Positions 54,080 to 63,381 are shown, counted from the first letter of the stretch. The stretch: 64,000 nucleotides of DNA from Paenibacillus sp. BJ-4 (GCF_020404765.1 NZ_JAIVEM010000072.1:186001-250000), one strand, 5' to 3'. Notes: generated by a model not told the origin, from the letters alone. Numbers and translations are program-made.

Positions 54080-56449
54080 TTGGACTCTAAAATTTTTAAA
54101 ACCCTTGAATACCAGAAAATTCTAAATAAACTAAGTCACTATGCACAAACGGCAACGGGCCAGCAAACAGCTCTTCAACTACAGCCCAGCGATGATTTGG
54201 AGCGTATCAAGAAAATGCTGAAAGGCACGGATGAGGCCTATGCCGCTGATCGGCTCAAAGGAGTGCCTTCATTTAACGGAGTGGTGGATATTACTCCGGC
54301 GGTGAAACGCGCACGTATTGGCGGAACGCTGAGTCCGCAGGAACTGCTTGGTATTCGGACTACAGTGCAGGCTGCACGTCGTATACAGGTATACGTAGCA
54401 AGTCTGCATGAGGAGAATCCTGTCGAAACCTTGCTATTTTGGAGTGAGCAGCTTTCAGAGCAGAGAGGCTTGGAAAACTCGATTAAGGGCTGCATTGACG
54501 AAAATGCAGAGGTGCTGGATTCTGCCAGTACAGAGCTTTCACAAATTCGCCGGGAGCTGCGCTCAGGTGAAGTGCGTATTCGTGAAAAGCTGGATTCCAT
54601 GATTCGTTCCTCCACCGTCTCCAAAATGCTGCAGGATCAGTTGATTACGATTCGTGGAGATCGTTTTGTAATCCCGGTCAAGGCCGAATATCGTTCTTAT
54701 TTTGGCGGAATTGTGCATGATCAATCCGGGTCCGGTGCAACGCTGTTTATCGAGCCTGAATCGATTGTAGCTATGAACAACAAGCTGAGGGAAACACGGC
54801 TGAGAGAAGAACGTGAAATTGAAGTCATTTTACAAAAGCTGACCGCACTTGTCGCCGAACAAGCGGATATGCTGTTGTATGATGTGGACATTTTGGGCAA
54901 TCTCGATTTTATTTTTGCCAAAGCGCGTCTTGCCCGTGAAATGAAGGCTACCTTGCCTTTGATGAATGACCGCGGGTACTTGAAGCTGAAAAAAGGCAGA
55001 CATCCTCTAATCCCGTTGGAGCAGGTCGTTCCCATTGACGTGGAGCTGGGTAATTCCTATACCTCCATTATCGTAACGGGACCGAATACAGGGGGGAAAA
55101 CCGTTACCCTGAAAACCATCGGTCTACTAAGCTTGATGGCGATGTCGGGACTTTTTGTACCTGTTGAGGATGAAAGTCAGCTATGCGTATTTGATGCTAT
55201 CTATGCGGATATTGGTGACGAGCAGAGCATTGAGCAAAACTTGAGTACCTTTTCCAGCCATATGACCAACATCATTAGCATTCTGAAAAATATGACACCT
55301 AAAAGCCTCGTGTTGCTTGACGAGGTGGGAGCAGGGACGGATCCTGCGGAAGGCTCGGCTCTGGCTGTATCTATTTTGGAGCATATGCATGCCATGGGTT
55401 GCCGCATGGTTGCGACGACGCACTATAGTGAATTGAAGGCGTATGCCTATGAGCGCAAAGGAATCATTAATGCAAGCATGGAGTTTGATGTCGCTACATT
55501 AAGCCCAACTTACCGTCTTTTGGTCGGTGTACCTGGACGAAGCAACGCTTTTGCCATTGCCGAGCGATTGGGCTTGCCGACCCGTATTTTAGACTATGCC
55601 CGTGGCGAGGTAACGGAAGAAGACCAGCGCGTCGAGCACATGATCGCGTCACTGGAGCAGAACCGTCTGACGGCTGAGCAGGAGCGGGAAAAGGCGGAGC
55701 AGTTGCGTAGGGAAATGGAAGCATTGCGCAGCCGTCACCAGACTGAGCTGGATAAGCTGGAGTCACAACGGGATCGTATGCTGGAAAAAGCCGAGGATGA
55801 AGCAAGAGTTCTCGTGGATAAGGCTCGAAGTGAAGCAGAGAAAATCATTAGCGATTTGCGTAAACTGGCTCAGGAAGAAGGGGCTTCAGTCAAGGAGCAT
55901 AAGCTGATTGCAGCTCGTAAAGAGCTGGATGAGGCTGGACCAAAGCAACGTAAGAAGAATACGGTCAAACGTGCTGCTGCCCCACGTACTCGATCTATTA
56001 TGGCCGGAGATGAGGTATCAGTTCATAGTCTGAACAAAAAAGGCCACGTGGTCGAACTAGCTGGTAGCAAGGAAGCTGTCGTTCAACTGGGTATCATGAA
56101 AATGAAGGTCAGTCTGGATGATTTGGAACTGCTGCAGCCTGCTCAAACAACTGCACCAAGGGTTCAGAAGCCAGTGACAGGCGTCAAACGAACGCGGGAT
56201 GATAATGTACGCAATGAGCTTGATCTTCGTGGAGCGAATGTGGAGGAAGCCCTGATCGAGGTAGATCGCTTCATGGATGAAGCGTTTTTAGCCAATCTGG
56301 GTCAGGTTCACATTATTCATGGCAAAGGTACTGGAGTTTTGCGCACCGGCATTCAGGAATATCTTCGCAAGCATAAGCATGTGAAAAGCTACCGCATTGG
56401 TAATTACAATGAAGGCGGCACAGGGGTAACTGTTGCTGAATTGGAATGA
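54080..56449 (+). CDS. mutS2: Endonuclease MutS2
   Basis: 789 aa; TTG 54080 lies 8 nt after AAAGGAG (a GTG at 54074 is too close). The N-terminal part is MutS core and clamp (LEYQKILNKLSHYAQTATG). The ATPase has Walker A VTGPNTGGKTVTLKT, SLVLLDEVGAGTDPAEGSALA (Walker B) and TTHYSELKAYAY. A coiled coil follows (about 520-620), then a KOW-like segment, and the C-terminal Smr nuclease domain ELDLRGANVEEALIEVDRF, VHIIHGKGTGVLR. In B. subtilis MutS2 acts on collided ribosomes and suppresses or processes recombination. Confidence 0.96.
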   Translation: MDSKIFKTLEYQKILNKLSHYAQTATGQQTALQLQPSDDLERIKKMLKGTDEAYAADRLKGVPSFNGVVDITPAVKRARIGGTLSPQELLGIRTTVQAARRIQVYVASLHEENPVETLLFWSEQLSEQRGLENSIKGCIDENAEVLDSASTELSQIRRELRSGEVRIREKLDSMIRSSTVSKMLQDQLITIRGDRFVIPVKAEYRSYFGGIVHDQSGSGATLFIEPESIVAMNNKLRETRLREEREIEVILQKLTALVAEQADMLLYDVDILGNLDFIFAKARLAREMKATLPLMNDRGYLKLKKGRHPLIPLEQVVPIDVELGNSYTSIIVTGPNTGGKTVTLKTIGLLSLMAMSGLFVPVEDESQLCVFDAIYADIGDEQSIEQNLSTFSSHMTNIISILKNMTPKSLVLLDEVGAGTDPAEGSALAVSILEHMHAMGCRMVATTHYSELKAYAYERKGIINASMEFDVATLSPTYRLLVGVPGRSNAFAIAERLGLPTRILDYARGEVTEEDQRVEHMIASLEQNRLTAEQEREKAEQLRREMEALRSRHQTELDKLESQRDRMLEKAEDEARVLVDKARSEAEKIISDLRKLAQEEGASVKEHKLIAARKELDEAGPKQRKKNTVKRAAAPRTRSIMAGDEVSVHSLNKKGHVVELAGSKEAVVQLGIMKMKVSLDDLELLQPAQTTAPRVQKPVTGVKRTRDDNVRNELDLRGANVEEALIEVDRFMDEAFLANLGQVHIIHGKGTGVLRTGIQEYLRKHKHVKSYRIGNYNEGGTGVTVAELE

Positions 56450-56503
56450 GCTACGGGTTTGCCGGCTCCAGCCGGCAATGCTCTGTAGCACGGGAGGGAT
56501 GAA

Positions 56504-56923
56504 GTGAAGATGGCGATTGATGAATTGCTGTCACATCCGTTGGGAATGATGCTGGGCTATTTCTCGGTGGCGGTGCTGGAGCTGATTGTATTTTTGTCAT
56601 GCTTTGAACTGGTAACCCGGTATAAATGTTGGGAAGAGATCAAGCGTGGGAATATTTCGGTAGCGATGGCTACGGGCGGGAAAATGTTCGGCATTTGCAA
56701 CGTGCTCCGCTTTGCCATGGAAGCCAAATCCAGTGTGTATGATACGATGATTTGGTCGTTCGTTGGCTTTTTACTGCTGCTTGCGGCGTACTTTCTGTTT
56801 GAGTTTCTGACACCGGTATTTTCTATCGATCAAGAGATTAAAGAGGATAACCGCGCTGTCGGCTTGTTCTCCATGATTATTTCGATATCGTTATCTTATG
56901 TCATTGGTGCTAGTGTGACTTGA
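56504..56923 (+). CDS. DUF350 family membrane protein (YshE-like)
   Basis: 139 aa from GTG 56504 behind CGGGAGGGATGAA. There are four hydrophobic segments in two DUF350 units: YFSVAVLELIVFLSCFELVTRY...NISVAMATGGKMFGI and MIWSFVGFLLLLAAYFLFEFLTP...NRAVGLFSMIISISLSYVIG. The function is unknown. It follows mutS2 as yshE does in B. subtilis. A small palindrome (GCCGGCTCCAGCCGGC, 56461-56476) lies between the two genes without a T run. Confidence 0.82.
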   Translation: MKMAIDELLSHPLGMMLGYFSVAVLELIVFLSCFELVTRYKCWEEIKRGNISVAMATGGKMFGICNVLRFAMEAKSSVYDTMIWSFVGFLLLLAAYFLFEFLTPVFSIDQEIKEDNRAVGLFSMIISISLSYVIGASVT

Positions 56924-56977
56924 CACATCCTGTATACTAAAGCTTGGTATACGCTTGGAACGGAAGGATGATAAAGC

Positions 56978-57697
56978 TTGGAAATGACTATTTGTCCATG
57001 GTGTAACATGGAAATTATTTGGGATGAAGAACTGGGACCTGAAGAAGAGTGTCCTTACTGCCATAATGACCTGAAAGGATATTCAGACATAAATGATGAT
57101 GAAGACGAGTCTGAGTCGGCTTCTGCGCCTGTACCCAGACATGCGGTAAAGCATCGGCACGAATATCCGCAACATGAGTACGATCATGCGGCATCTGACA
57201 ACTCGTTGCTCCATTCTCATGAGAAGGAAGCACTAAAGGGCTATCGTACCCTGAGCATTCAGCTTGGTGATGATGAGGAGCAGGATATTTTATATGAGGC
57301 AGAGGATGAAGCGGTAGTTGAAAAGCCAGAGGGCGCTCCATTGTTGCAGGACAATGAGCTTCATAAGCTACCTGTACTGCATACCTTGCAAAAATTTGAA
57401 GAAAGCGGTGCGGACTTGATGGCTTATGAGCAAGGTGCTGAACAAATACTTGACAGACAGGATGAAGTTCTTGAATGCTCCCAGTGCGGTGAATATATGC
57501 TGCATGCGGGAACGCAAACTGTAACCGGAGAAGGCTTTAACCTGTCGCTCTCTCCTGCGCTTGGCCAACCTGTTCTGGATTTGCCGTTTGTTTTAAATGT
57601 TTATGTGTGTCCGAGCTGCTTCCATGTTCAACAGACGCTTTCAGAGAATGACCGACTGCGGATGCTGGAGAAGCTCAGTGGCATTTCCAACAATTAA
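56978..57697 (+). CDS. Protein with two zinc-ribbon-like Cys pairs per end
   Basis: 239 aa. TTG 56978 follows GGAAGGATGATAAAGC; ATG 56984 is the alternative. The N-terminus has CPWCNMEIIW...ECPYCHNDL, a classical zinc ribbon. A long acidic, His-rich spacer (about residues 40-160, DDEDESES, HRHEYPQHEYDHA) follows. The C-terminal part has ECSQCGEYM and about 50 residues later VYVCPSCFHVQ, a second zinc site. I do not recognise a named family. It is close behind the DUF350 gene on the same strand and may be in the mutS2 transcript. Confidence 0.7.
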   Translation: MEMTICPWCNMEIIWDEELGPEEECPYCHNDLKGYSDINDDEDESESASAPVPRHAVKHRHEYPQHEYDHAASDNSLLHSHEKEALKGYRTLSIQLGDDEEQDILYEAEDEAVVEKPEGAPLLQDNELHKLPVLHTLQKFEESGADLMAYEQGAEQILDRQDEVLECSQCGEYMLHAGTQTVTGEGFNLSLSPALGQPVLDLPFVLNVYVCPSCFHVQQTLSENDRLRMLEKLSGISNN

Positions 57698-57816
57698 ATA
57701 GCATTTCCCCGGATAGTCCCAAGCTTATTATGGGCAACTTAAATCGAAGAGATCTTAAAGCAAGCTGACTTGCATGTAAGAAGCTGGTGGGTGATTTTCG
57801 GTTAGGGGGAACTGCA

Positions 57817-59070
57817 TTGAAATCAAACCTAAACGGACAATCCATTCTGCTGCTAAGCTTGAATGGATTGTTTGTGTTTGCAGCAGCTTTGTCCGGCACT
57901 TTTCTTAACGTGTATTTGTGGAAAAGCAGGCAGGATTACGCAATGATTGGTTGGTTTAATGTCAGCCAGCAAATTGCGCTGGGAATAATGGTCTGGGTGG
58001 CTGGAAAATGGGTCAAAGAACATAACAAGATGAATGCTCTGCGCGTGGGGACCGCCATGTCCGGCTTATTTTATTTGATTGTATTATTTACAGGACCGCA
58101 GGCTGTAAACTACATATGGCCGCTTGGGATGTTGTTGGGGGCAGCCCTGGGTTTATTCTGGCTGGCGTTTAATGTGATTTTTTTCGAAGTCACAGACCGG
58201 GTAAGCCGTGATCATTTTAACGGTTGGGTGGGTTTGCTGGGCTCATTTTCTGGTATTGTAGGTCCTTGGCTGTCTGGCTGGATTATTGCCCGAATGGAGG
58301 ATGATGCGGGCTATCGCGTAATCTTCAGCATTTCCCTGGCATTTTATGTCGTGGGGGTGGTGCTGAGTTTCTTTCTTCGTAAGCGCAAAACGACAGGAAA
58401 TTACAATTGGAAGGAGCCAAAGCAGCGATTGTCACAAAAAGGGAGCATGTGGCGTCCGTTGTCGTTATCCCTTGTTGCACAGGGCATCCGCGAAGGCGTT
58501 TTTGCCTTCCTGATTACATTGCTTGTATATGTGGTTACACAGCAGGAGTGGAAGCTGGCGCAGTTTTCACTTATTACGTCAGGTGTTTCGTTTTTCAGCT
58601 TTTGGGCTGTTGGCAAATGGCTCAAGCCACGCTATCGCTCGGTTGGTATGCTCCTGGGTGCCGTGCTGCTGGTTATTGTGCTTTTACCATTATTGTGGCG
58701 TATGGAATATAGCATGCTACTGATCATGGGAATCGGCACTGCCTTGTTTATGCCCCTGTATTTAATCCCCATGATCTCTGCAAGCTTTGATCTCATGGGG
58801 ACGAGCCAAGGAGATGCCAATCAGAGAGTGGAACTCGTTGTACTACGTGAGCTATGCCTCATGGTCGGCCGATTGACCGGAACGTTAATTTTTTTGGGTG
58901 TGTTAAGTATTAGCAAAGCCCCTGCTGCGATGATCTGGTTGCTAATTGGACTAGCATTAATGCCGGTGGCCGGATGGTTTTTTATGCGAAATGTGCTAAA
59001 AATGGAGCAAAAAACAAAGCAAAGCACATCTCATTCCAATGCAAAACGCTGGCACAAGCAAACCGAATAG
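57817..59070 (+). CDS. MFS transporter
   Basis: 417 aa from TTG 57817, behind TTAGGGGGAACTGCA; a GTG at 57787 lacks a site. Twelve hydrophobic segments can be counted in two halves, with a basic loop in the middle (LRKRKTTGNYNWKEPKQRL, about 195-215). The segment FDLMGTSQGDANQRVELVVLRELCLMVGR is typical of the YkuC/YcxA-like MFS group found beside core genes in Bacilli. Substrate and direction are unknown. Confidence 0.85.
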   Translation: MKSNLNGQSILLLSLNGLFVFAAALSGTFLNVYLWKSRQDYAMIGWFNVSQQIALGIMVWVAGKWVKEHNKMNALRVGTAMSGLFYLIVLFTGPQAVNYIWPLGMLLGAALGLFWLAFNVIFFEVTDRVSRDHFNGWVGLLGSFSGIVGPWLSGWIIARMEDDAGYRVIFSISLAFYVVGVVLSFFLRKRKTTGNYNWKEPKQRLSQKGSMWRPLSLSLVAQGIREGVFAFLITLLVYVVTQQEWKLAQFSLITSGVSFFSFWAVGKWLKPRYRSVGMLLGAVLLVIVLLPLLWRMEYSMLLIMGIGTALFMPLYLIPMISASFDLMGTSQGDANQRVELVVLRELCLMVGRLTGTLIFLGVLSISKAPAAMIWLLIGLALMPVAGWFFMRNVLKMEQKTKQSTSHSNAKRWHKQTE

Positions 59071-59086
59071 TCTGAAAGACTATTAC

Positions 59087-59127
59087 AAAACCTCCAGATC
59101 TACTTTAGACGTGGATAGGAGGTTTTT
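59087..59127. terminator. Bidirectional terminator, MFS/FAD oxidoreductase
   Basis: AAAACCTCC pairs with GGAGGTTTT, with T5 on the plus strand and T4 on the minus strand, between convergent genes. Confidence 0.75.
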
Positions 59128-59141
59128 CACGTTCCATATGA

Positions 59142-60386
59142 TTAAGCCAGTGGCTTCGTTGTTTCGGGCGATGGACGGGTGGTACGGGTCAGTGAAAAAA
59201 GCTCCATTTCTGGTCGGTGTGTGCCTGTAAGCTCATCAGCCAACAGCTGAGCGCCCATCATATTGGTAACCGCCCCATTTCCCCCGTAGCTCTCTAAAAA
59301 ATAGCAGTTTGGAAAACGCGGATGTGGACCAATATACGGCAAACCGTCATGAGAGGAGCCGAATACAGCTGCCCATGCATAATCAATCTTACATGACAAA
59401 TTGGGAAAATGCTCCTCTAATGCTTGTAACAGCTTTTTCTGTTGGTGCAGCAATCTGATTTCACGCTGGTTTGATTTCAGTACAGGTTCATCCAAACCAC
59501 CAATAATGATACGTCCTTCCTGTGTTGAGCGTATGTACAGATAGGGCCGTGCGGTTTCCCAGATCAGACATTGCTCATGCCACAAGGGTGTATCTCCGAC
59601 TGGATTGGTAACGATAACATAAGAACTTTCCAGTACGACTCCGCGATCCGTTTTAATCTCTTGTGTTTCATAACCTGTTGCAAAAATGGCTTTTTTCGCC
59701 CGGATGGTTCCACCGCTGGTATGACAAATAACCTCATTTTCGCCGAATTCAAAATGCTTGGCTTCCGTATGCTCATATAAGCGTACACCGAGACGGCTTG
59801 CGGATTGAAACAGTTCTTGGGCAAACAGAAATGGGTTAACCTCTGCATCTTCGCGTGTGTACAATGCTGCCGGTTTTCGAAAAGGAAACCGGGCAGCCAC
59901 CTGTTGTTCATCCCAGTATTCCACTGGGAATCCAAACCGGGTCAGCTGTTTATACTCTTCCTGAAGCACTGGCACATCCTCCGATGTACTTGCATAGTAC
60001 AAGCTGCTGCGTCGAATAAAGGAAGGGTCCGTATCCAGTGTGGCAGCCAGCTTTTCTAACTGATCCAGAGCATCCTTGCACATACGGTAAAACAGCACGC
60101 CATTAGTCTCACCAAACGTATGGATAAGAGAGGTCAGGTGCTTATCATTGCTATATTGCAGCATTCCAGTATTGGCCGAAGAACTTCCACGTACCAGCTT
60201 GCGCTTGTCAATAACCACAGTGTCTACTTGTCGTTCTCCCAATAGCCTGGAGCAGAGTGAGCCACTCATCCCGCCCCCGATGATCAATATGTCACAATTC
60301 AAGTCCTCTGCCAAAGGTGGAAAGTTCAGTGGCTGCTCCAGGGTACTCGGCCAAAATGTATTTCCACTAATTAGATCCATATTCAT
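59142..60386 (-). CDS. FAD-dependent oxidoreductase (DAO family)
   Basis: 414 aa from ATG 60386, 5 nt after AAGGAG; the frame runs on upstream through the divergent promoter region without a better start. The FAD-binding motif is CDILIIGGGMSGSLCSRLL (about residues 30-48), then VIDKRKLVRGSSSANTGML, the ATGYE motif (KAIFATGYETQEI), and a C-terminal GSSHDGLPYIGPHPRFPNCYFLESYGGNGAVTNMMGA that closes the flavin site. Family members oxidise amines or amino acids (glycine oxidase or gamma-glutamylputrescine oxidase type). The substrate is unknown. Confidence 0.88.
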   Translation of the reverse strand: MNMDLISGNTFWPSTLEQPLNFPPLAEDLNCDILIIGGGMSGSLCSRLLGERQVDTVVIDKRKLVRGSSSANTGMLQYSNDKHLTSLIHTFGETNGVLFYRMCKDALDQLEKLAATLDTDPSFIRRSSLYYASTSEDVPVLQEEYKQLTRFGFPVEYWDEQQVAARFPFRKPAALYTREDAEVNPFLFAQELFQSASRLGVRLYEHTEAKHFEFGENEVICHTSGGTIRAKKAIFATGYETQEIKTDRGVVLESSYVIVTNPVGDTPLWHEQCLIWETARPYLYIRSTQEGRIIIGGLDEPVLKSNQREIRLLHQQKKLLQALEEHFPNLSCKIDYAWAAVFGSSHDGLPYIGPHPRFPNCYFLESYGGNGAVTNMMGAQLLADELTGTHRPEMELFSLTRTTRPSPETTKPLA

Positions 60387-60495
60387 AGCACTCCTTATTA
60401 GGAATATGTAGTATCTCATAATATGTCGTACATAGTATTTCGCGAAACGGACAAGATAACCAGCGTGCAACAAAACATATAAGGAGGCACGGACT

Positions 60496-60732
60496 ATGCA
60501 ATCTATGAACATGCAACCTTTGACTGGCAAAGAGCTGGAGTACATCGTAGACTCTATCTCTAATGAAAAACTACTGCTCAAACAATGTGCAGCGACAGCA
60601 GTGTCCATCCAGCAGCCTGCCGTTCAACAAGCCTGTTTACAGTTCGCCAGAACTCATGAACACCATTTGAACCTGCTTTCCAATGCTCTTCAACAGCACC
60701 AACAGCTTGCTCCTATGCAACCGCAGCAGTAA
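60496..60732 (+). CDS. Small spore-coat-like protein
   Basis: 78 aa, rich in Gln. ATG 60496 follows ATAAGGAGGCACGGACT. ELEYIVDSISNEKLLLKQCA is the typical start of CotF-related small proteins. It lies 34 bp upstream of a clearer CotF-like gene and probably forms an operon with it. The 110-bp divergent region has two CATANNNT elements (about 60413 and 60426), which would suit sporulation sigma factors, but the -35 parts are not clear. Confidence 0.7.
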   Translation: MQSMNMQPLTGKELEYIVDSISNEKLLLKQCAATAVSIQQPAVQQACLQFARTHEHHLNLLSNALQQHQQLAPMQPQQ

Positions 60733-60766
60733 TGATGCATGAATCAATAAAAGGAGGTATGACAGG

Positions 60767-61153
60767 ATGTATCCACAGAACAATATGTCATTTATGCCCG
60801 AAGAGGATTTGCTCTATACCATTCTTGCTGATATGAAACGTACAGTGAGGGAGTATACAACGGCGACTACAGAATCCAATTGTCCGTCTGTACGCCAGCT
60901 GTTCACCGACCTTACGAATGATACGTTGCGTCTGCAAGGTGATTTGTACCGTCTGATGAGTCAGAACAATATGTATTCCACCCCGTCTAAAGCGCTGCGC
61001 ATTGATTTGGACAAACAGATTCAAGAAGCTCGCAAGACTCAACAGGAATGCCAGCAGTTCATTCAGCAAAAATCGTTCGCTGCGGGAGGATACGGTCAGC
61101 CTATGCATCAGCAAAGCCAGTCTTCTCATCAACACAACCCTTATTACATGTAA
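60767..61153 (+). CDS. CotF-family spore coat protein
   Basis: 128 aa. ATG 60767 follows AAAGGAGGTATGACAGG. The CotF core is seen as EEDLLYTILADMKRTVREYTTATTESNCPSVRQLFTDLTNDTLRLQGDLYRLM in outline. The C-terminus is rich in Gln, His and Tyr (MHQQSQSSHQHNPYYM), as in many coat proteins. Expected in the mother cell during sporulation. Confidence 0.83.
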   Translation: MYPQNNMSFMPEEDLLYTILADMKRTVREYTTATTESNCPSVRQLFTDLTNDTLRLQGDLYRLMSQNNMYSTPSKALRIDLDKQIQEARKTQQECQQFIQQKSFAAGGYGQPMHQQSQSSHQHNPYYM

Positions 61154-61207
61154 ACGGGTTATGGTGTAAACAAGTAACTTGGCGTTTGAAGCAATTTCCC
61201 ATAACAG

Positions 61208-61244
61208 CCGTCCGTTGCCGGGTTTACCGGGGCGGACGGTTTTT
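61208..61244 (+). terminator. Terminator after the coat-protein genes
   Basis: CCGTCCG (61208-61214) pairs with CGGACGG (61233-61239), followed by T5. Confidence 0.72.
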
Positions 61245-61253
61245 CTTTGCAGG

Positions 61254-61282
61254 TTTAAAGTACGTATTGTATGATGTATAGT
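61254..61282 (+). promoter_or_regulatory. Probable promoter of the Lrp-aminotransferase operon
   Basis: TTTAAA (61254-61259), 17-bp spacer, TATAGT (61277-61282). Confidence 0.5.
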
Positions 61283-61310
61283 AATCTCTTTTGATGGAGG
61301 CCTTATTAGA

Positions 61311-61811
61311 ATGACAGAACTGGATGATTTGAAATTAAAAGTATTGGAATTGTTAAAAGAAGATGCAAGAAGAACACCGACTTTGCTGGCTACTTTGCTG
61401 GGGGTTGACGAGCAGGATGTGCGTAAATCAATTAAAGAGCTTGAAGACCAGCATGTGATTGTCAAATACGCCGCTGTGGTCAATTGGGATAAAGTAGACG
61501 ACGAGAAGGTTACTGCTTTGATCGAAGTACAGATTACACCTGAGCGTGGAAGAGGCTTTGAAGGGATTGCCGAACGGATCTATTTGTATCCGCAAGTTAA
61601 ATCGGTTTATCTCATGTCTGGGGCATACGATTTGCTGGTAGAGGTTGAAGGCCGTAACCTCCGTGAGGTTGCGAATTTTGTATCGGAAAAGCTGTCACCT
61701 ATTGACTCGGTATTGTCCACCAAGACCAATTTTACGCTTAAAAAATACAAGCAGGACGGAATTATCTTTGAGGACCATCAGGATGATAACCGTCTGATGA
61801 TTTCGCCGTAA
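61311..61811 (+). CDS. Lrp/AsnC-family transcriptional regulator
   Basis: 166 aa. An N-terminal winged HTH (LKVLELLKEDARRTPTLLATLLGVDEQDVRKSIKELEDQHVI in outline, residues about 7-50) is joined to a RAM/ACT-like ligand domain (ALIEVQITPERGRGFEGIAERI, YLMSGAYDLLVEVEG, VLSTKTNFTLKKY). It probably senses an amino acid and controls the aminotransferase that starts 9 bp after its stop. ATG 61311 follows TGGAGGCC at 8-9 nt. Confidence 0.9.
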   Translation: MTELDDLKLKVLELLKEDARRTPTLLATLLGVDEQDVRKSIKELEDQHVIVKYAAVVNWDKVDDEKVTALIEVQITPERGRGFEGIAERIYLYPQVKSVYLMSGAYDLLVEVEGRNLREVANFVSEKLSPIDSVLSTKTNFTLKKYKQDGIIFEDHQDDNRLMISP

Positions 61812-61820
61812 AGGAAGATC

Positions 61821-63035
61821 ATGATGAATCTCAAATCAGAAGCATTTACCGATAGCAACAAAGCCATGAGTTCCTATTTGTCCCCGCTGGTACGCGAAAT
61901 TCCGTCTTCGGGCATTCGTAAGTTTTTTGATCTGGTGGGTAGCAACAAGGATATTATTACCCTTGGAGTAGGCGAACCGGATTTCACAACCCCTTGGCAT
62001 ATGCGGGAAGCCTGCGTCTATTCATTGGAGCGAGGCTTTACCAGCTATACGTCCAATGCGGGAACACCAGAATTACGTGAAGCGATTAGTGAATATCTGA
62101 ATGAGCAATTTGAAGTCCGTTATGATCCGAAAAATGAAATTATTGTGACGGTTGGTGGCAGTGAGGCGATTGATCTTGCCTTGCGCGCATTAATCGTACC
62201 CGGCGACGAAATTCTCGTTCCTGAGCCATGCTACATTTCATATTCTCCTATCACTGCGATTGGGGGCGGGGTTCCGGTAGGTATTGAAACGTTCGCCAAG
62301 GATGAATTTAAGCTGACCGCTGAGGCACTGGAGGCTAAAATTACGCCTAAATCCAAGGTGCTGATTTTGTGCTATCCGAGCAACCCGACCGGGGCTACAA
62401 TGACTTATGAAGATTGGCTTCCGATTGCGGAAGTTGTGGAAAAGCATGATTTAATCGTTATTTCTGATGAAATTTATGCCGAATTGAATTATGGAGAAAA
62501 GCATGTCAGCTTTGCTTCTATGCCAGGTATGATGGATCGTACGATTCTCGTCAGTGGTTTTTCCAAAGCCTTTGCCATGACGGGCTGGCGTATTGGATAT
62601 ACATGTGGGCATCCTGACCTGATTGCTGCCATGCTCAAAATCCACCAGTATACTGTTATGTGTGCGCCTTCCATGGGGCAAGTTGCGGCACTGGAAGGCT
62701 TACGGAATGGTTTGGGTGAGAAGGACCGGATGGTGGAAGCCTATAATCAGCGTCGTCGTCTGATGGTTGAGGGGTTCCGGGAGATTGGTCTGGAATGTCA
62801 CGAGCCGCGAGGGGCTTTCTACGTTTTCCCTAGTATTCAAAGCACGGGACTGAGCTCGGATGAATTTGCGCAGCGCCTTTTGACAGAGGCAAAGGTTGCG
62901 GCTGTGCCGGGGAATGTGTTCGGTTTGGGAGGCGAAGGCTACCTTCGCTGCTCATACGCGACCTCTGTCAGTCAGCTGACGGAAGCACTGGATCGGATTG
63001 GTCATTTTGTAGAAAAAGTAAGAAGAGAAGGTTAA
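61821..63035 (+). CDS. Class I aminotransferase (PatA/AspC-like)
   Basis: 404 aa. Two ATGs in tandem (61821, 61824) follow AAAGGAAG. PLP-dependent fold type I: TLGVGEPDFTTP, the ring-stacking YTSNAGTPELREAI, NPTGATMTYEDW (Asn), ISDEIYAELNYG (Asp), the PLP Lys in SGFSKAFAMTGWRIGY, and the substrate Arg in GYLRCSYATS. Relatives act on aromatic amino acids, aspartate or N-acetyl-diaminopimelate. The pairing with an Lrp-type regulator matches B. subtilis yugH-alaR (alaT) type loci, so alanine is one possible substrate. Confidence 0.9.
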   Translation: MMNLKSEAFTDSNKAMSSYLSPLVREIPSSGIRKFFDLVGSNKDIITLGVGEPDFTTPWHMREACVYSLERGFTSYTSNAGTPELREAISEYLNEQFEVRYDPKNEIIVTVGGSEAIDLALRALIVPGDEILVPEPCYISYSPITAIGGGVPVGIETFAKDEFKLTAEALEAKITPKSKVLILCYPSNPTGATMTYEDWLPIAEVVEKHDLIVISDEIYAELNYGEKHVSFASMPGMMDRTILVSGFSKAFAMTGWRIGYTCGHPDLIAAMLKIHQYTVMCAPSMGQVAALEGLRNGLGEKDRMVEAYNQRRRLMVEGFREIGLECHEPRGAFYVFPSIQSTGLSSDEFAQRLLTEAKVAAVPGNVFGLGGEGYLRCSYATSVSQLTEALDRIGHFVEKVRREG

Positions 63036-63090
63036 AATTATTTTTTTATGGTTAAATCATAGAAAATAGTCTTTTATTTCTAAATTTATA

Positions 63091-63099
63091 TGCTATAAT
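63091..63099 (+). promoter_or_regulatory. Extended -10 element before the Spo0E-like gene
   Basis: TGCTATAAT (63091-63099) is an extended -10 sequence about 50 bp before the start; the -35 part is weak. Confidence 0.45.
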
Positions 63100-63149
63100 T
63101 TGAAATCGAAAGCAGGAAGTTCAATTTTTCAATTGCAGGAGGAATGCTC

Positions 63150-63356
63150 ATGTCATATGTTGGATATCATTCGTCGGGTTCAATAGGATACGACATTTCC
63201 CTGGAAGATGAAATTTTGCTTCTGCGCAATGAGATGACACGGACGTTTCAGGAAGAGCAGTCCTTCACCTCTGATCTTGTTATCGAGATCAGCTGCAAGC
63301 TCGATTTGAAAATCAATGAATACATGAAGCTGTATGGTACGGAGTGCAAGGTGTGA
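63150..63356 (+). CDS. Spo0E-like aspartyl-phosphate phosphatase
   Basis: 68 aa. ATG 63150 is 7 nt after AGGAGG; the ATG at 63144 is too close to it. The family motif S-x-x-L-D is seen in EISCKLDLKINEYMKLYG, with a helical region before it. Spo0E-type proteins remove phosphate from Spo0A-P and so hold back sporulation. It may oppose kinases such as the one at 39.9 kb (inference). A terminator follows. Confidence 0.88.
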   Translation: MSYVGYHSSGSIGYDISLEDEILLLRNEMTRTFQEEQSFTSDLVIEISCKLDLKINEYMKLYGTECKV

Positions 63357-63381
63357 CCATGTGCATTCAGCCGAAGGTATG

